Origin: Warburgia ugandensis
Taxonomy: Eukaryota; Streptophyta; Magnoliopsida; Canellales; Canellaceae
Length of the DNA: 64,000 bases
NCBI GenBank assembly: GCA_035236585.1
Contig: CP141137.1
Coordinates: forward strand, 51,234,057-51,298,056
Reading direction: 5' to 3'
Positions 11,986 to 24,960 of the stretch are shown piece after piece. The position numbers and the translations under genes are program-made. A model generated the notes under the pieces. That model saw nothing but the letters and a program-made list of their open reading frames with translations, did not search any database and was not told the DNA's origin. The first letter of the stretch is position 1. Each line of letters begins with the position of its first letter.

Positions 11986-14049
11986 GCTCGTAAATTTCTG
12001 ATTGTCACACACGGCTCCAAAAACGTAGACGGTGGGAAACAAAATGTTACAAAGAATTGTATTTACAGGGACCATACATGACCTACATGATTAAGGCATC
12101 TGCCAAATTCTTTATTCTCTCCTTATTATGTCTGGCAGAAGGTTTGAAGTGACACTTTCTTCTTATTGAAGAAATTTTAAGTAAATTTAAGAATAAAGAA
12201 TACATTTCTAAGTAATTTGCTTTATAACTCGAATTTGTAAGAAAAGAAAAAAAAAGGAATTATAACCCCTGTATGACGGACAAGAAATGGACAAAAGGAT
12301 TTCACAAGAAAAGAAAATTCTCTGGCTTAAAATCAAATGACCCTACAGACACCACAACATAAAAAATTTTAGTCTTCGGTAATACTTCAATTTCAATACT
12401 TAAATCACTTTTTATGAAAAATTCATTTTCTCGTAAAAATCAATCTCCGTCCATTTCCTGCAACCAAACAGGCATGGAGACCTAAAATTTAAAAGCGTTA
12501 TTTGTAGTATATACACGTATATAATGCCGATTTGATTGGTGTCACGGTCTCGTGGACTTATGGGACCCAAAATCCAACTGAGTGTGATGGTGGGATGATA
12601 AATTAACAGGCCTGATCGCCATGCACACACTTGTAAAATGGGATCCACTTGCAAAGACATCTTGATTCCACGTTCGAGTATTACTAGCTAGTTTCACTTG
12701 AAAGAAACAACTATTTCATCGTATCTATTTTTATTTTTCCTTTCTTTCTTTCGGTATCTTTCTGGTTAGGTAAAAGTGGGACTGTTCATCTGGACAAGAC
12801 AATATTGTTAGATAAGAAGTGAGCACCAACCAATCCAAACGAGACAAGTCAAACTAGTCCAACCAGTCTACGGGACCCCCAGTGCGTTGGGGTACCAACT
12901 GAAGCTACCATCCCAGTACTCAGTAGGAATTTTACTTCTGTTATAAATGTTCTCTTTCATTTTTATTTTTCTTTTCTTTTCTGTATTTAGTAAATATAAA
13001 TGCACTTTTTTCCTTTTAAAGTGCAAGTGAAAAATTGCCAGATAAATCACTTGCCCGTTCTCTAAATTCACTCTTAAATCTAATCCTTAACCAAAGACAA
13101 ATACAATGACTCAAACCTCTGATCAAATATATTTCTAGGGAGAAGCCGAGTTGTCCGCAGCTACCTGCATTGTTGGCTAATGCTCTTGCTATACCTACAG
13201 ATTATACAGTGGATATTAGCTTTTGAATATCAGTTAATTAGATTGCAAATTCTGTCAATGGTTTGTTATTTCTGCGGGCAAATAACCCACCCATCGTGAG
13301 CAGTAAGTGATCATAATCAACAAAGACAGACAGACACACGATAAAAGAACACTGGCTAGGAATTAGGTGCCGCGAACGTGAACACGAGGAGTTGGTGATC
13401 CCAACCTTTCATCTGCTAGCTGCACCCTATCTGACCGTGCCTCAGAAATCTCCGACACCAGACAGTCCTAACCATGTAGTGCTGTTTTTTAACTGTATAA
13501 GCCATTCATTTAACACCATTTGGTTGTTAAGATCATCAATTCAACAAGCAAGACTATTGGAGCACGACCATCTAAAATGCACTGCAGGAATATAAACAAT
13601 TTGGGTCACCAGATTGTTTGGCTGCACATGTAGTTTTAGCTGCAGCTTTTTAAGTTATTCGGTCTTACATGGGCAGATATATACCTTATAACAAAAGAAA
13701 ACCTAACCATTGTGACTATTTACAGGAAAAGAAAACCTAACCGTTGTGAATATTGTTCAACCAGTTGAACAATCTTTTGATTTGATCGTTTTCAAAATCA
13801 CTGGTAATTTGCTTTAAATTTTTTAAGAATGTAGCAAAAATTAGCAACTACGATAAATTAATGTGCAAAGAACAAAAGAAATAAAATACTCATATGGAAA
13901 CAAGAGGTAGCCTTACGACATTTCTAAATTGAGCAGTTCCACTTGTTTGAAACAATGAGAGAAGTCCAAGTACTCCTTGAACTTTTCTGTAGAAAACAAA
14001 CTTTGTAAACACGTGCACAGCATTCTCGTTTGTGTAAATCTTCTTAAGA
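11986..14049. other. Intergenic, no gene seen
   Basis: AT-rich. One short direct duplication is visible at about 13688-13755 (AAAAGAAAACCTAACC followed by RTTGTGA, twice). From about 13855 a stretch resembles sequence at 15560 (ATGTGCAAAGA then CAAAAGAAATAAA), so the copia remnant to the right may have had its far LTR here. No promoter-linked gene. Confidence 0.45.
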
Positions 14050-14089
14050 GGTACGCTAATGTAGAAATCTACTCTCCTATCTTGTGATG

Positions 14090-14129
<40 letters not shown>

Positions 14130-15500
14130 GTGTGTGTGTGTGTGTGTGTGTGTGCGTGCTTAGTCCTTACACTATATACCTGATTCTTAGCCAAATGAAT
14201 GTCACTTTGGCTGTCACAATATAACTGGATACCTTCTTGTTTCAACCCATGCTGAGTCATGCACCAATCCGGTCAACTACAAAGTTTCTTTTTCTGATTC
14301 TATAGTTGTCTTTCACTTGATTTGCTTATATTGTGGATAATGCCTTGGTAGACTACAGCATAGATCTCCAAAAAATTGTTTATCCAGCCAATATAAATAC
14401 AAACCTTATAGTAGATCTCCTCTTATCTGAGTCTCCTACATAATCCGCATTTGTATATCCAACTATGGTTCCTAGCATTTATTGTCTTTGAAACATAATA
14501 ACATAATTCTTAGTATCTCTCAAGTATTTCATAATTCATTTTATTGAATTCTAGTGTTCCTTCCCTATATTAACCATATACTTGTTAACCACACTCACAA
14601 TATGTGAAATGTCAAGCGTTGTGGCATACATAACACAACCTACTGCATTAATGTATAGCATTCAAGACAGTTACTCAATCTCATCATCTATAATATGAAA
14701 TAACTCAATAGAAACTCAAAATGATTTGCTAGAGGAGTGCTTAGAAGTTTTGCATCATTCATCTTAAACCTTTTTAGTACCTTCTAAATGAACTTCTTCT
14801 GAGAAAGTCACAACTTTCCCTCAACCTTATCCATCATCCTAATGATCTTCTTTGCGGCACTTAGATTTTTCATGACTAACTCCTTGCTCAGCAAGGACTT
14901 TAAAAAAAATCTGCCTTGGACTTCTTCTTTGTGGCAATTAATTATCGTCATGACATCAACATGTCAACAGAATATAAGAACCATTCAAAAGAACTTTAAT
15001 TTAAATACGCCAATCATACTTACAACATAAAACAAAGTCAACAACACCAATTCCTTGGCCACTTCATCAAGTTTTATGTTAACTAATCTCAACAAAGGGT
15101 AAGCAATTTATTGAATACATTAAGATGCTCTATTAAATTTGTCCCTTTTGCCATATTTAGGGCATATAGTTGCTTTTTTTAAATACAACTTGTTCATTAG
15201 ATATTTCACCTTGTATAAATTCTCTAATATACCTCCCATAAATTTGGTGAAAATTTCTCATCAAGTACAGTGTAAATAGCCTCATTCAAGAGACATAAAA
15301 GAAAGGTACTTACTACTTTTGCCTCAAGTTTCTTCCATTCATCTTCTATCTCTATACTCATTCCTCCGTCAACATTTAGACTGGATGTTGTAGATCTAAG
15401 AGAGTCTTAACCTTATGCTACCAAATATTAAGGTGTTCTTCCCACCAAACTTCTCAATCTTAAAGTTCGACTATTTTCTATTTATGACCACCATTGTAGA
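14050..15500 (-). mobile_element. Ty1/copia remnant: gag and RT/RNase H pieces
   Basis: Read on the minus strand, the right part (about 15480 down to 15010) matches a copia gag of the UBN2 type (FKIEKFGGKNTL; LCLLNEAIYTVLDEKF; MAKGTNLIEHLNVFNKLL). The left part matches RT and RNase H (INAVGCVMYATTLDISH near 14600; EGIQLYCDSQSDIHLAKNQV near 14200). Related bits at 13860 and 15560 may be LTR remnants. The element is broken in many places and old. A TA/TG microsatellite sits at its left edge. Confidence 0.75.
14094..14154. repeat. Compound microsatellite (TA)n(TG)n
   Basis: About 17 TA units are followed directly by about 13 TG units, inside the copia remnant. It creates a spurious His-Thr and Tyr-Ile repeat frame on the minus strand. 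Confidence 0.95.
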
Positions 15501-18040
15501 TCACAAATCCAAAACAAGGCTATAATATCTTCTTCTTCTTTTTTTAAAGAATAGCCACTGCGATGATGTGCAAAGAGCAAAAGAAATAAACACTCACATA
15601 GACATTATAAATTTGCTTGCTTTAGCGGTGTGCCTACTCTGCAAAATCATCCTATTCACTATGAGAAATTAAAGACAAACAAAATATAAAATCAATCTGA
15701 ATCAATCCCACAAACCCAAAATCCCATGTATACTCTTCTCTCTTTCCCTTTCTCAAATTCTTGAAGAAGATCCCTACAAACAAAACAAGAGAATACCCAC
15801 TTTTACTTTCTCTTACATTTCTCTCTCACCTCCTCCTTTTCTAGAGATCTTTTAAATTCCCAAAAAAGTGTATTAGTAAGGGTCATATAGAGGATTTCTT
15901 ATATAGCTATTGTGACCTACTCCTGTAGGCTCTTAATTGAATCAAGAACTTTCTCTAAATAAAGTTGTGGAAAAATCCATAAAAAAGCGTATTAATAAGG
16001 GTCTTACAAGGTTTATTATTATGTTGTTATGACCCAATCCCCGAGGCTCGCTGTTCAATTAGATGTTCCTCCAAAGAAAGTTATTTCTCCAAAATCACAC
16101 CTTTCATGTTACAGTGAATTGAGATAGCTACACAATATTTTCGTAGATCAAGTCGTTTACCTTGTTTGCTCCTAATTAGTTTTAAATGGTCCTGACATAA
16201 AGCAAAATAAAATAAAATAAGCTACAAATATTTAATGATTTTAATTTATTGTACTTAGATAATCTAAGAGAATCCAAACAAGTTGTACAGGATAGATATT
16301 CTAAAAGTTTTGCTTAAATTCACAAAAAATATAGAGGTCTATAGGGAGACACTTTTTTTGCTTCTCCACTTATCATGACAAGCAAAGGAAATGTAATTTT
16401 GTGTTTTCTTCTTCTTGAAACCGGTGGATTCCTCTATAGAATTCAATCCCCTCTTGACTAATTCCCCCTTTAAGAGTGTTATATCTGCATTCTCCCAATT
16501 TGTCAAGCCACTGTCTACTTATACAATTTTTGTTGTCTACTAGCCAATCGAGTTTTAAATAGGACAAGGATTGCAATGTGAAAACAAGAGTAAGGTTATG
16601 TTGCAGATCTCAATGTTACAACTACTAGACTTTCTAAGGTGATAAAATACAAGCCCAAATAATTCACAGTTTAATAATATTTCCTATTATTTATTTTGGA
16701 TATTTTTAACTTTTGAACTCAGAGGCACCAGTTGTGACTAAGGGTTACAGTTTGAACTTTCACCCCGTTCATACTCGTCTCTATCACTAACAATCTTCCA
16801 TGAACCCCGTTCATACAGTTTGAACTTTCACCCTGTTCATAATTATAGTTAAATGAATGCCTCGATCAAAAAATTAAAAAACAACTAGAGTAAAATCTAA
16901 CCTAGTGAAGCATTTAAGATCAGCTAGCTAATGGAGAAAATTATTGAGTTATTACCTATAAAGAATGCTGCCTAGAATATTAACTGTTTCGATCAACAAT
17001 CATGCGGGTTCCACATTACTTTTGGCTGCGGATATACACCCACATTTTAGAATAAAGAATTCTCAGACTACAATTTCTGAAAATTCCTTGGGGTTACGAA
17101 GATTTTCCAACTACCAAACAAAAACTATAAGCTTTCTAAACCATACTTTAGTATCGAAGTTAGGATAGGGTTTTAATCAATGATATGGAGAAGTGGGTGC
17201 ACATGAGAACAAACACGACAGAATCTCACACCCTGTAAATAATAAAATTCATAAAATAAAGACGTAAGATTCCTGTAGGACCCAAAACTGAAATCATGGG
17301 ATCCATGTTAAATGGATCCTATCTGCTAAGTGGGTCCTACTTATTAAAGCTGAGATCCGTCCCTATAGTATACCGCGCATGGACTATAATTCTTATCCTA
17401 CAGCAATATATTTGAATCGATGACTAATAACCCAAAGAGGAGGGAAATCCAAACCGGTAGGCACCACGAACTACCCCGTGAGGAAGTCTGCAAAACTTTG
17501 CCAACTGAAGTTTATCCATTTCTTAAGTAATGTGGAGAACAGAGTGTCTTAAATATTAGAAAGAGTACTTAGGACTGGAGAAGCTCTACAGGCTTCCCCC
17601 ACACGATGCCAGAATGATTTCGATTGCCAGTAAGCCTCCATTAGTGGCCAGAACAGCCTCTGCGGTGGTTAGATCACGGGAACGAGGAACTCATTGGTTA
17701 TGTGCAGCAGGCGAGTTGGAGTGAGATAGATATTTAGGTACACGTGTACCCATAGGAATAGATATTGCGTACGTAAGATGGAAAAAAGAGAAACCTGCGT
17801 CCTTACTATGTGGGAATAACGTAAGCTATCGGTCAACGATGGGATAGCATGTGACGAGCCAGCTTCATTTAATTCCGTGCCCCTTAGGGCCGAACCGAAG
17901 AACGAGAAGAACAAGGAGATACAGGAGAGAGAGAGAGGGCATGGGAAAGCGACACTTACTTAACAGCAACTAACTTACCATCCTATCCCACGCTTGCGAA
18001 CCGCCAGTCCAAGTCAACCGTTAAATCTGCTTATAGAAAC
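15501..18040. other. Intergenic; upstream region of the MYB gene
   Basis: No gene recognised. A short duplicated phrase (GTTTGAACTTTCACCC) occurs at about 16750 and 16818. The last several hundred bases are the likely promoter region of the MYB gene. I could not assign specific cis elements with confidence. Confidence 0.5.
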
Positions 18041-18043
18041 ACC

Positions 18044-18051
18044 TTATATAT
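18044..18051 (+). promoter_or_regulatory. Probable TATA box of the MYB gene
   Basis: TTATATAT in CCTTATATATCATATATTT lies about 135 bases before the MYB start codon. That leaves room for a leader of roughly 100 bases that would include the (CT)n tract. Position fits, but no transcript evidence is available. Confidence 0.5.
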
Positions 18052-18082
18052 CATATATTTCCCAGTGGCTCACGCTGTTGGG

Positions 18083-18083
18083 T

Positions 18084-18145
<62 letters not shown>
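18083..18145 (+). repeat. (CT)n microsatellite in the MYB 5' leader
   Basis: About 30 CT units lie between the TATA-like box and the MYB start codon, ending 37 bases before the ATG. Plant 5' leaders often carry CT tracts. Its length is likely to vary among individuals. Confidence 0.95.
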
Positions 18146-18148
<3 letters not shown>

Positions 18149-18181
18149 CTATCTTTCTGTGTCTCTTTTCTGAACGTTGCA

Positions 18182-19317
18182 ATGAGGAAACCCTGCTGTG
18201 ATAAGCAAGACACGAACAAAGGAGCGTGGTCTAAGCTGGAAGATCAGAAACTAATTGATTATATCCAAGCCCATGGAGAAGGATGCTGGAGGTCGCTTCC
18301 TCAAGCTGCAGGTTTGTCAAAATAACAATCTAGCTCTCGCTCTCTCACTCAAAATTCTAATGGGTTGTGTGGGTTTCTCTGTCTTCTTTTTATTAGTGGC
18401 ACTTTTTATCTTGATTTATTATACTGTTTCTCTCTTTTCGAAAACCCTAATGGGGCGTGTTAATTTAATTTGTGGACGAAGCATTAGAATCTGATACTGC
18501 TTGTCGAGGTCTACTAATGAGATTTTTCTCATTATTTGTTACAATTACCTTCGTGAGTAATTACCTTCATGAGTTCACAGTAAATACAGGTTACACGCAT
18601 AATGAGTAATGATTCTTCTCTTCATTTCTTCTGTTAGGACTCCTTCGTTGTGGGAAAAGCTGCAGACTAAGATGGATAAACTATCTGAGACCAGACCTTA
18701 AAAGAGGCAATTTCGCCGAGGACGAGGAAGACCTCATCATCAAGCTTCACGCGCTTCTTGGCAACCGGTATAAACTCCTCTCCTGTTTTAACTGTCTTCG
18801 AATGCTGTTTGCGTAAGAAATTGGAGGCATATAAATCGCTCAGATCAGATTTTTAATCTTGTTTTAATTATCTTTCGATGATTGTAGATGGTCATTGATA
18901 GCTGGAAGACTACCCGGACGTACAGACAATGAGGTCAAGAACTACTGGAATTCTCATCTGAGAAGGAAGCTCATAAACATGGGAATCGATCCGAATAACC
19001 ATCGATTAAGCCGAAGCCTCCCTCCATGTCCGCATCCACATGTCGCTGACAGCACCAATTCATCTCGTTCCAAGAGCCCAGAATTCCAGCCATGTCAGCA
19101 ACCGAAATTTCATGGAGACAACGATCAAGTCTCTGATGCAGCAAGTTGCCTTGATGACACAAGTGTGTTGCCTGATTTAAACCTTGATCTCACTATGACT
19201 CCACCTTCCCCTTTGATCACACCAACCACAGAAAGAAAACAACATGAGAGGTCCAATGTCCAAATAGGGCTTGACGACACAACCCCTTCAGGCCCAACCC
19301 TTCTTCTCTTTAGGTAA
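18182..19317 (+). CDS. MYBC2-like: R2R3-MYB repressor, MYBC2 / subgroup 4-like, three exons
   Basis: Exons are 18182-18311, 18638-18767 and 18888-19317, all with GT-AG introns, giving 229 residues. The start is the first ATG before a canonical N-terminus ([18 protein letters not shown]). R2 runs about 13-63 (Trp16, 36, 56) and R3 about 66-114 (Phe69, Trp88, Trp107). The bHLH-interaction signature [D/E]Lx2[R/K]x3Lx6Lx3R is complete at 75-94. The C1 motif ([12 protein letters not shown]) is at 115-126, an EAR repression motif (PDLNLDLT) at 182-189, and the protein ends in TLLLFR, the repressor motif known from MYBL2 and MYBC2-type proteins. This set is that of nuclear repressors of flavonoid/anthocyanin genes acting in MYB-bHLH-WD40 complexes. 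The 130-base middle exon is normal for the family. No lesion is seen. A dead paralogue lies at 23039. Confidence 0.93.
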
Positions 19318-20571
19318 TACATCTAGAAATTTGACTACATTGGAGTTGGTGAAAGTTTCCAAGGCACATCGTCTTCATTTCTTAAAAGACTGGTTGTTTG
19401 GAAGCCTACAAAACCTGTATCATAAGGGAATAGTCATCAAGTGTTACTGTTGTACCCCCAAGGAAGCTCGAATGGGGATAAAGGGCACGTCCAAACGGTT
19501 CATTTTCTACTTTTGAAGTGTCAGTTTCTCATAGAAATGAGTGTAATCTATTGCATGTGGTCACCAGAACCGGGCAAAAATGATGGATGTGGTGCATGAC
19601 AGTCACAGAAATAACGGGTAAACATGGTGCGTTTGAACAACTAGAACCAACTTGGAATGGTAGGATAACCAACAGAAGCTAGGTGGTTGTAAAGCTAATG
19701 GAAGTCGTTCAATGATCTTATCCTAATTAGGTAATTTCCATTTACTTGGAGCTCTATTCACTACCAAACATTCAGAGGAAACAGATCGTAAGAAAAAATA
19801 CTACTCTTTTTGAAAGGGAAAATGTAGAACTTTAAGGATGTCATTTTAGTAAGATAGTCATCTTATGTTTTACTCCTTTTCTGACCAGATAGTTTGCGGA
19901 TAGTGAAAAGTTAATTTAACAATCAAAGATTAAATAAAGATCATGTGGAGATAAACCCTATATTCTTATGTAAAGAGATGAGCAAAAGGATGTCCGTTAG
20001 TTCTAGGTAACATTGCGTAAGCTGTAAGTTAATGCAAATTACCGCTTTAGATTGTTGCTTCCAATGATACTTAAAACCTCTTAACAGAAAATATGATTTA
20101 AGGAACTCCATATCCAGGATTCAATGAAGTTGGCCTCAAATTGAGCTAAAACTTTGGCTCACAGTACAACAACGGGAGCATTTGGGTCTCCTCCAGCATT
20201 CTATGAAGCTAACCTCATATTGAGCTAAAATTCAGCTCAAATAATAATAAAAGTTGTGTTTTAGTCTCTACGAGTAATGCCAAAAAACACAATTTTTAAC
20301 AATGTCATGCGAACGAGTTTAACTGAATGCATAAACCCTAAATAAAGTGTCAACCATAGAAAATCCAACGTGAAAAGGGAAGGCAAATATACTCGTCAAT
20401 TGCAACATCGCAAGAATTTAGAGAAGCAGTTCTAAGCAGACTTCGATAGGAGAGGATTTGGTTTTTATTTTTATTTTTTGGATTCAATGGGAGAGGATAA
20501 ATTGGTCACATGATATCCACTCTCCGCGAGACACTGTCAGGGATCTGCTTCTCTCCTGGCGACTTCGATGT

Positions 20572-20574
<3 letters not shown>

Positions 20575-20657
<83 letters not shown>
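20575..20657. repeat. (GA)n microsatellite
   Basis: An uninterrupted GA run of about 41 units. Confidence 0.97.
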
Positions 20658-20659
<2 letters not shown>

Positions 20660-22823
20660 AACCAGTCTAAGAACTGCCTCCCAATTGGCACTTGCAGCTG
20701 TTATGATAATATGTGGGCAACTTATCAGCTTCCCACGTAAAATTGACTGATCTATCCAGTCACTAGTTCAAGATATGGATTGAACGAGTAGCTGCAGGCT
20801 CGACTCTTGGTCAGTCAGAGCTTTACCATGATATGGATAGCTTGTCTCTTTTGGCTCTGGCTGTTCTAACTTTTGACTCGGTCAGGATCTTTTCTCTGAA
20901 TCTAACTAGATCCACTCCCTTTAATTTCCTCTGGTTTTAAAGTTGTAAGTTTCTAACGTTTGTCCACCCTTAAGTCTTAGGTTTATATGCCTAGTGTCTA
21001 CTACCATAGAAAGAGTCGCCTCCGAGCCCCAATAACAGGTACAGCACATACCAGATTTTAGAACCAAAAATATCACTTAGTCCTTCCATGTTCACCTTGT
21101 CTAGGTTTATTGAATATCAAGCTCAGTTAGATGGTGGAATTAGGGATGTTCTTTTCTGGGAATGGTTGAATTCTTTAAGTTGACTCATGACTTAATTAGC
21201 TGATGGTGGTCTAGAATTAGATATTCAAATTCTTTAGCTAAGTGGTGTGCCATGGCCCCCAGGTGAGCCAATGTATAAATATTTGAGAATAATGTATGAG
21301 ATAACTCTGTAGTCTGTTTCTCCACCCATATCTTATAATTTCTATTATTTTCTACTCTATTATCCTTTCCTCTAGTATATACTTGTACTCAAATATTCTA
21401 TAAATAGAAGCGGGGAAATTCATTGTAATTTAAGTGGCTTCTATTCTTAACATGGTAATGGAGAAATGGGTTAACACTCCAACTTTAGCATACTGGAGAG
21501 AAGGCTCACTGTGATTTAATTTGGGCTTCTATTCTTAACATCATATTGGTCACTTAATATATGTCATTCTTCTGCAGAAAAAGCCAGTTATCTATACGTA
21601 ATTTCAAAAAAAATAACTTGTAATCCAAATAAGATAATATAAGCCCTTAGTATGATGTGTGAAGATCGATGCATGTATAACTCAGAGCAAAGGCCCTTTT
21701 TTGGGCTCTTGCATGTGAAAATTAATATGGGGTATCAAGATTTACACTCGTGACGTTTTGGTCAATAAAACTTTGATACAATGTTGGATTACGGTTAGAC
21801 CTAAAAGGAAGTGGGAGAATAATAATTATGTGTCTAACAACAGAACTTCAATGCTTTCCCAAAAATGAAAAAGAAAACAATGAGACTTCTAATATTTACT
21901 TAATTGGAACTTTGGGTATTCGTAGCTTTTGGGAAGTGCAAAATTCGTTAAAACCTTATAAGATAAATGTAATTGGAAGACTGTGAAACATGTAAAAGGG
22001 ATAACAAAACTAGAAATAGCAGCAGTACGGGTTGGCGAAACTAGAAATAGAAGCAGTTATGCTGACTTCCTTGGGAAGAGGAAAGTTCGTAGCTCTTCTT
22101 GGTATTCAGGCCGCCTCTTACAACCTAATGTAAATTACATGTCTTATGCTATCTACTCCATTATCATAAAGATGAGGAAGTACCACCTGGACAACAAAGT
22201 TTGACCCTATCGTTTTTGCTAAGAACTTTTCTTCTCAATAAACGAGGGTGTAGCTCCAGGACATAAGGGGAACGATATTCTACAGCGCTCTCTTCTTTTG
22301 TGTTCGAACCGACGGCCATGATCACAATACTCAAAACTTGAAGCTCTGATTGTGTTATGAGTTTCAGTCAGTCACCATAAAATCAGTATCTTCAGTCCCA
22401 CTGTTTTCCAGATTTTTAAGTCTATTGAAGGACTTTCCTTGTTATGCGGATTCAGACCTTCAGTCTTATGTTGTAATGGATTTGAGCAAAAGCAAAATTT
22501 GATTTTAGAGAAGCTTGACATACTCCACCTCCAAATTTTCTGTCATACATATTATCAAAATGTGTAAAGAACACACAATTTAGAAATATCATTCACGAGA
22601 GTCCCCACGTAAAAATGTAAAGGAACGACATAATTCAAGTGCACGCTTTCATTTTCCTATAGCAAATATGTAAATATAACTCTTTTTACCACCATTTTAC
22701 CTTTCCGAATTCCGAAAGAAAACATACTTACCGCGCGGGGTAGGTGCATGTGATTCTATTATCCAACTAACAACAGCGAGAGAGATATCAAGATGAAATC
22801 GAAATCTTCGTAAGGCCTAGCTG

Positions 22824-22939
22824 TATTGACCTCTTGCTTAGCTACCATTCAATGCAAATACAGAGTATATCTTCTTCTATTGACCTCTTGCTTAGCTACC
22901 ATTCAATACATAATGGAACAAAGTATATCTTCTTCTTCT
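22824..22939 (+). repeat. 54-bp tandem duplication upstream of the MYB pseudogene
   Basis: TATTGACCTCTTGCTTAGCT, then ACCATTCAAT and later GTATATCTTCTTC, occurs twice, starting at 22824 and 22878. The second unit is slightly longer near its end. It lies about 100-200 bases before the decayed MYB exon 1. Confidence 0.9.
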
Positions 22940-23038
22940 TGTTCCATATTGCAGGAATGAGTTAGAGAAAGTATACATCAAAGAAATTTGTTGGAACTTA
23001 ACTGCCATCAAAATGTAAAATTCCCATGATCGAAGCAG

Positions 23039-24640
23039 GAAGATCAAAAGCTAATAAATTACATTCAAACCCATGGAGAAGGCTTTTGGAGTTCAATTCC
23101 TGAGGTTTGCAGGTTCTTAACAAAGGCATTTTAGTTTGTCTTCTAATTTGCTAAGTTAGTAAAAGGACGTGCAACCAAATATAAACAGATGTATGGGTGC
23201 TTCAGAAAAGTTCAGAGATTTAGAACCAGTTCAGTCTATTTTCTAAATTTGGGAACAATCTACAGCAATAGTCAAGCTCTAATCCTTACAGTTTTCTAAG
23301 TCGTACTAGAAGTGAGCATGAAACCTGGATAAACTGAAAATCTTTGTTTCCATTTTGAGCTTCGGAAAGCACTCTATGGTTATCACTGACTCTTGATCTT
23401 TTCTGCTTACAAAGTTCATTGAACAATTGAAAAAAGAAAACAACGCTGTTAAAAATGGTCAATCAATTTCACTGAGGATGAAGAAGACCTCATTATTAAA
23501 CTCCACACTCTCTTAGGCAATGGGTATATTCATCATTAATTTTTAAATATTCATGGAATAATTGAATTTTTCAGAAAAAACAGGTTTTTATTCTGCTTTA
23601 GACTTTAAATTCCTGAATATATGATTAAAGATCGTGCCTGTTCCAAAGTGAATTCTACAAATAATTGAAAATTTTTAATATATTAATTATTTGTAAATCT
23701 TGAGATGAATCCAACCTTAAATTTATAAATATTATGGCTGAATATAAATTTGTATTTTCCAACAGTGACTGCATACCCTTAATATTGTTCCATAAAATAT
23801 TTTTCCCATAATTACTAAATAAAACACGTGCGATTAAGTAGAAAAGTTGCATACGTCTTCTTTCCTTTTGTCATTTTTTAAACAGTTGTCTTCCAAATTG
23901 TTTCTCAATCTGGTCTTTTCCTCGCATTGGTGCAAGGACATTGTCCGTATATTTTCTTTCAGAATAGATTAGGATTATATTCATAAGAAAGAGTGTTTGA
24001 ATAATTACATGATGAGTAAACTTACCCTATTATACAATGAAAACATGCAACACCTTTGCGAGATTCTGCTAAATCATTTTATTAGGACGCTATCCAAATA
24101 TTATGAGAAGATGAACTTATAGTGAGGATGATGATCATGGGTGTTTCGCTTCAATAGTTGAAAATCCTGACTATTCAACCTTCATCTACAACTCAAGTAT
24201 CATCTCATAATCATAATTAGAGTTGTTAATTACTTACATTTCCAGATAGAGAACCCAAATTTCTGGTATTTTTGTATCGCTACAGTATCCAAATTTCCTC
24301 TCATCAACTAAAAACTGCCATTGGTTTCTAATCGGAAGAAACAACTAATGCATCATCTTTCATGGTTAGGTGGTCGTTGATAACGAGGTCAAGAATCACT
24401 GGAACTCCCACATGCGACGGAAACTACTATGGGAATAGACCCAAATAACCACCGGATGAGCCATATACGGCCTTGTCAAAGCTACGGGGGAAGTTATCAT
24501 GGATCTGAGACCTGCATGTATTCTAACGGGATGATAGGAGAGTCCCAAGCTGATAGGAACGCCACTAGCAGGCTAGAGAAAGAGGGCTACAATTTGCCAG
24601 ATATTAACCTCCACCTCCACATTGAAATCGCCCTTGCATA
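23039..24640 (+). pseudogene. Decayed paralogue of the MYBC2-like repressor
   Basis: All three exons are recognisable. Exon 1 remnant 23039-23112 (EDQKLINYIQTHGEGFW) still ends at the ancestral donor. Exon 2 remnant 23464-23523 keeps only [19 protein letters not shown], so the [17 protein letters not shown] half carrying the end of R2 is gone. Exon 3 from 24370 keeps WSLI, then lacks about eight codons including most of AGRLPGRTD, then resumes EVKNHWNSHMRRKL; one base is missing before [10 protein letters not shown] degraded EAR motif (NLPDINLHLH) remains near 24595, and TLLLFR is lost. The start codon region is unrecognisable. Lying 4 kb downstream in the same orientation, it is probably an old tandem duplicate, now without a functional DNA-binding domain. 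Confidence 0.85.
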
Positions 24641-24873
24641 TGTTCTTCTTAGACAGTTGAACTGCATTCATCTGAACTTTAATTGGTTGAATAGTTGGAA
24701 GCGTATAGAAAGAGAGGATCAAACATGGAAAGGAGCGGAACATGAATATACCAGTGCATTTCACAAACAAGTGAAGGAACGTAGGGGGAAATGATAATTT
24801 CCCAAGTGTAAATAATTAAACGACAGGTTAGGTTTTTGACATTTCTTTGTCCAAAACTATCCATGTCTAAATA

Positions 24874-24960
<87 letters not shown>

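Larger units (their letters stand above)
19318..23038. other. Intergenic between MYB gene and its dead paralogue
   Basis: No gene recognised. It contains a (GA)n tract at 20575-20657 and a 54-bp duplication at 22824-22939. Frames running through the GA tract (alternating Arg-Glu) are artefacts. The first part probably includes the MYB 3' untranslated region, but no poly(A) signal could be chosen with confidence. Confidence 0.5.

Noticed and set aside
14069-14260. Minus-strand frame with Thr-His and Tyr-Ile repeats as a gene
   Set aside because: The repeat part is the TA/TG microsatellite and the rest is copia RNase H.
18065-18325. Open frame with a Ser-Leu repeat overlapping MYB exon 1
   Set aside because: It is the (CT)n tract read in another frame; the MYB frame has clear homology and splice sites.
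20458-20740. Open frames with Arg-Glu or Ser-Leu repeats
   Set aside because: Translation of the (GA)n microsatellite in several registers; no homology.
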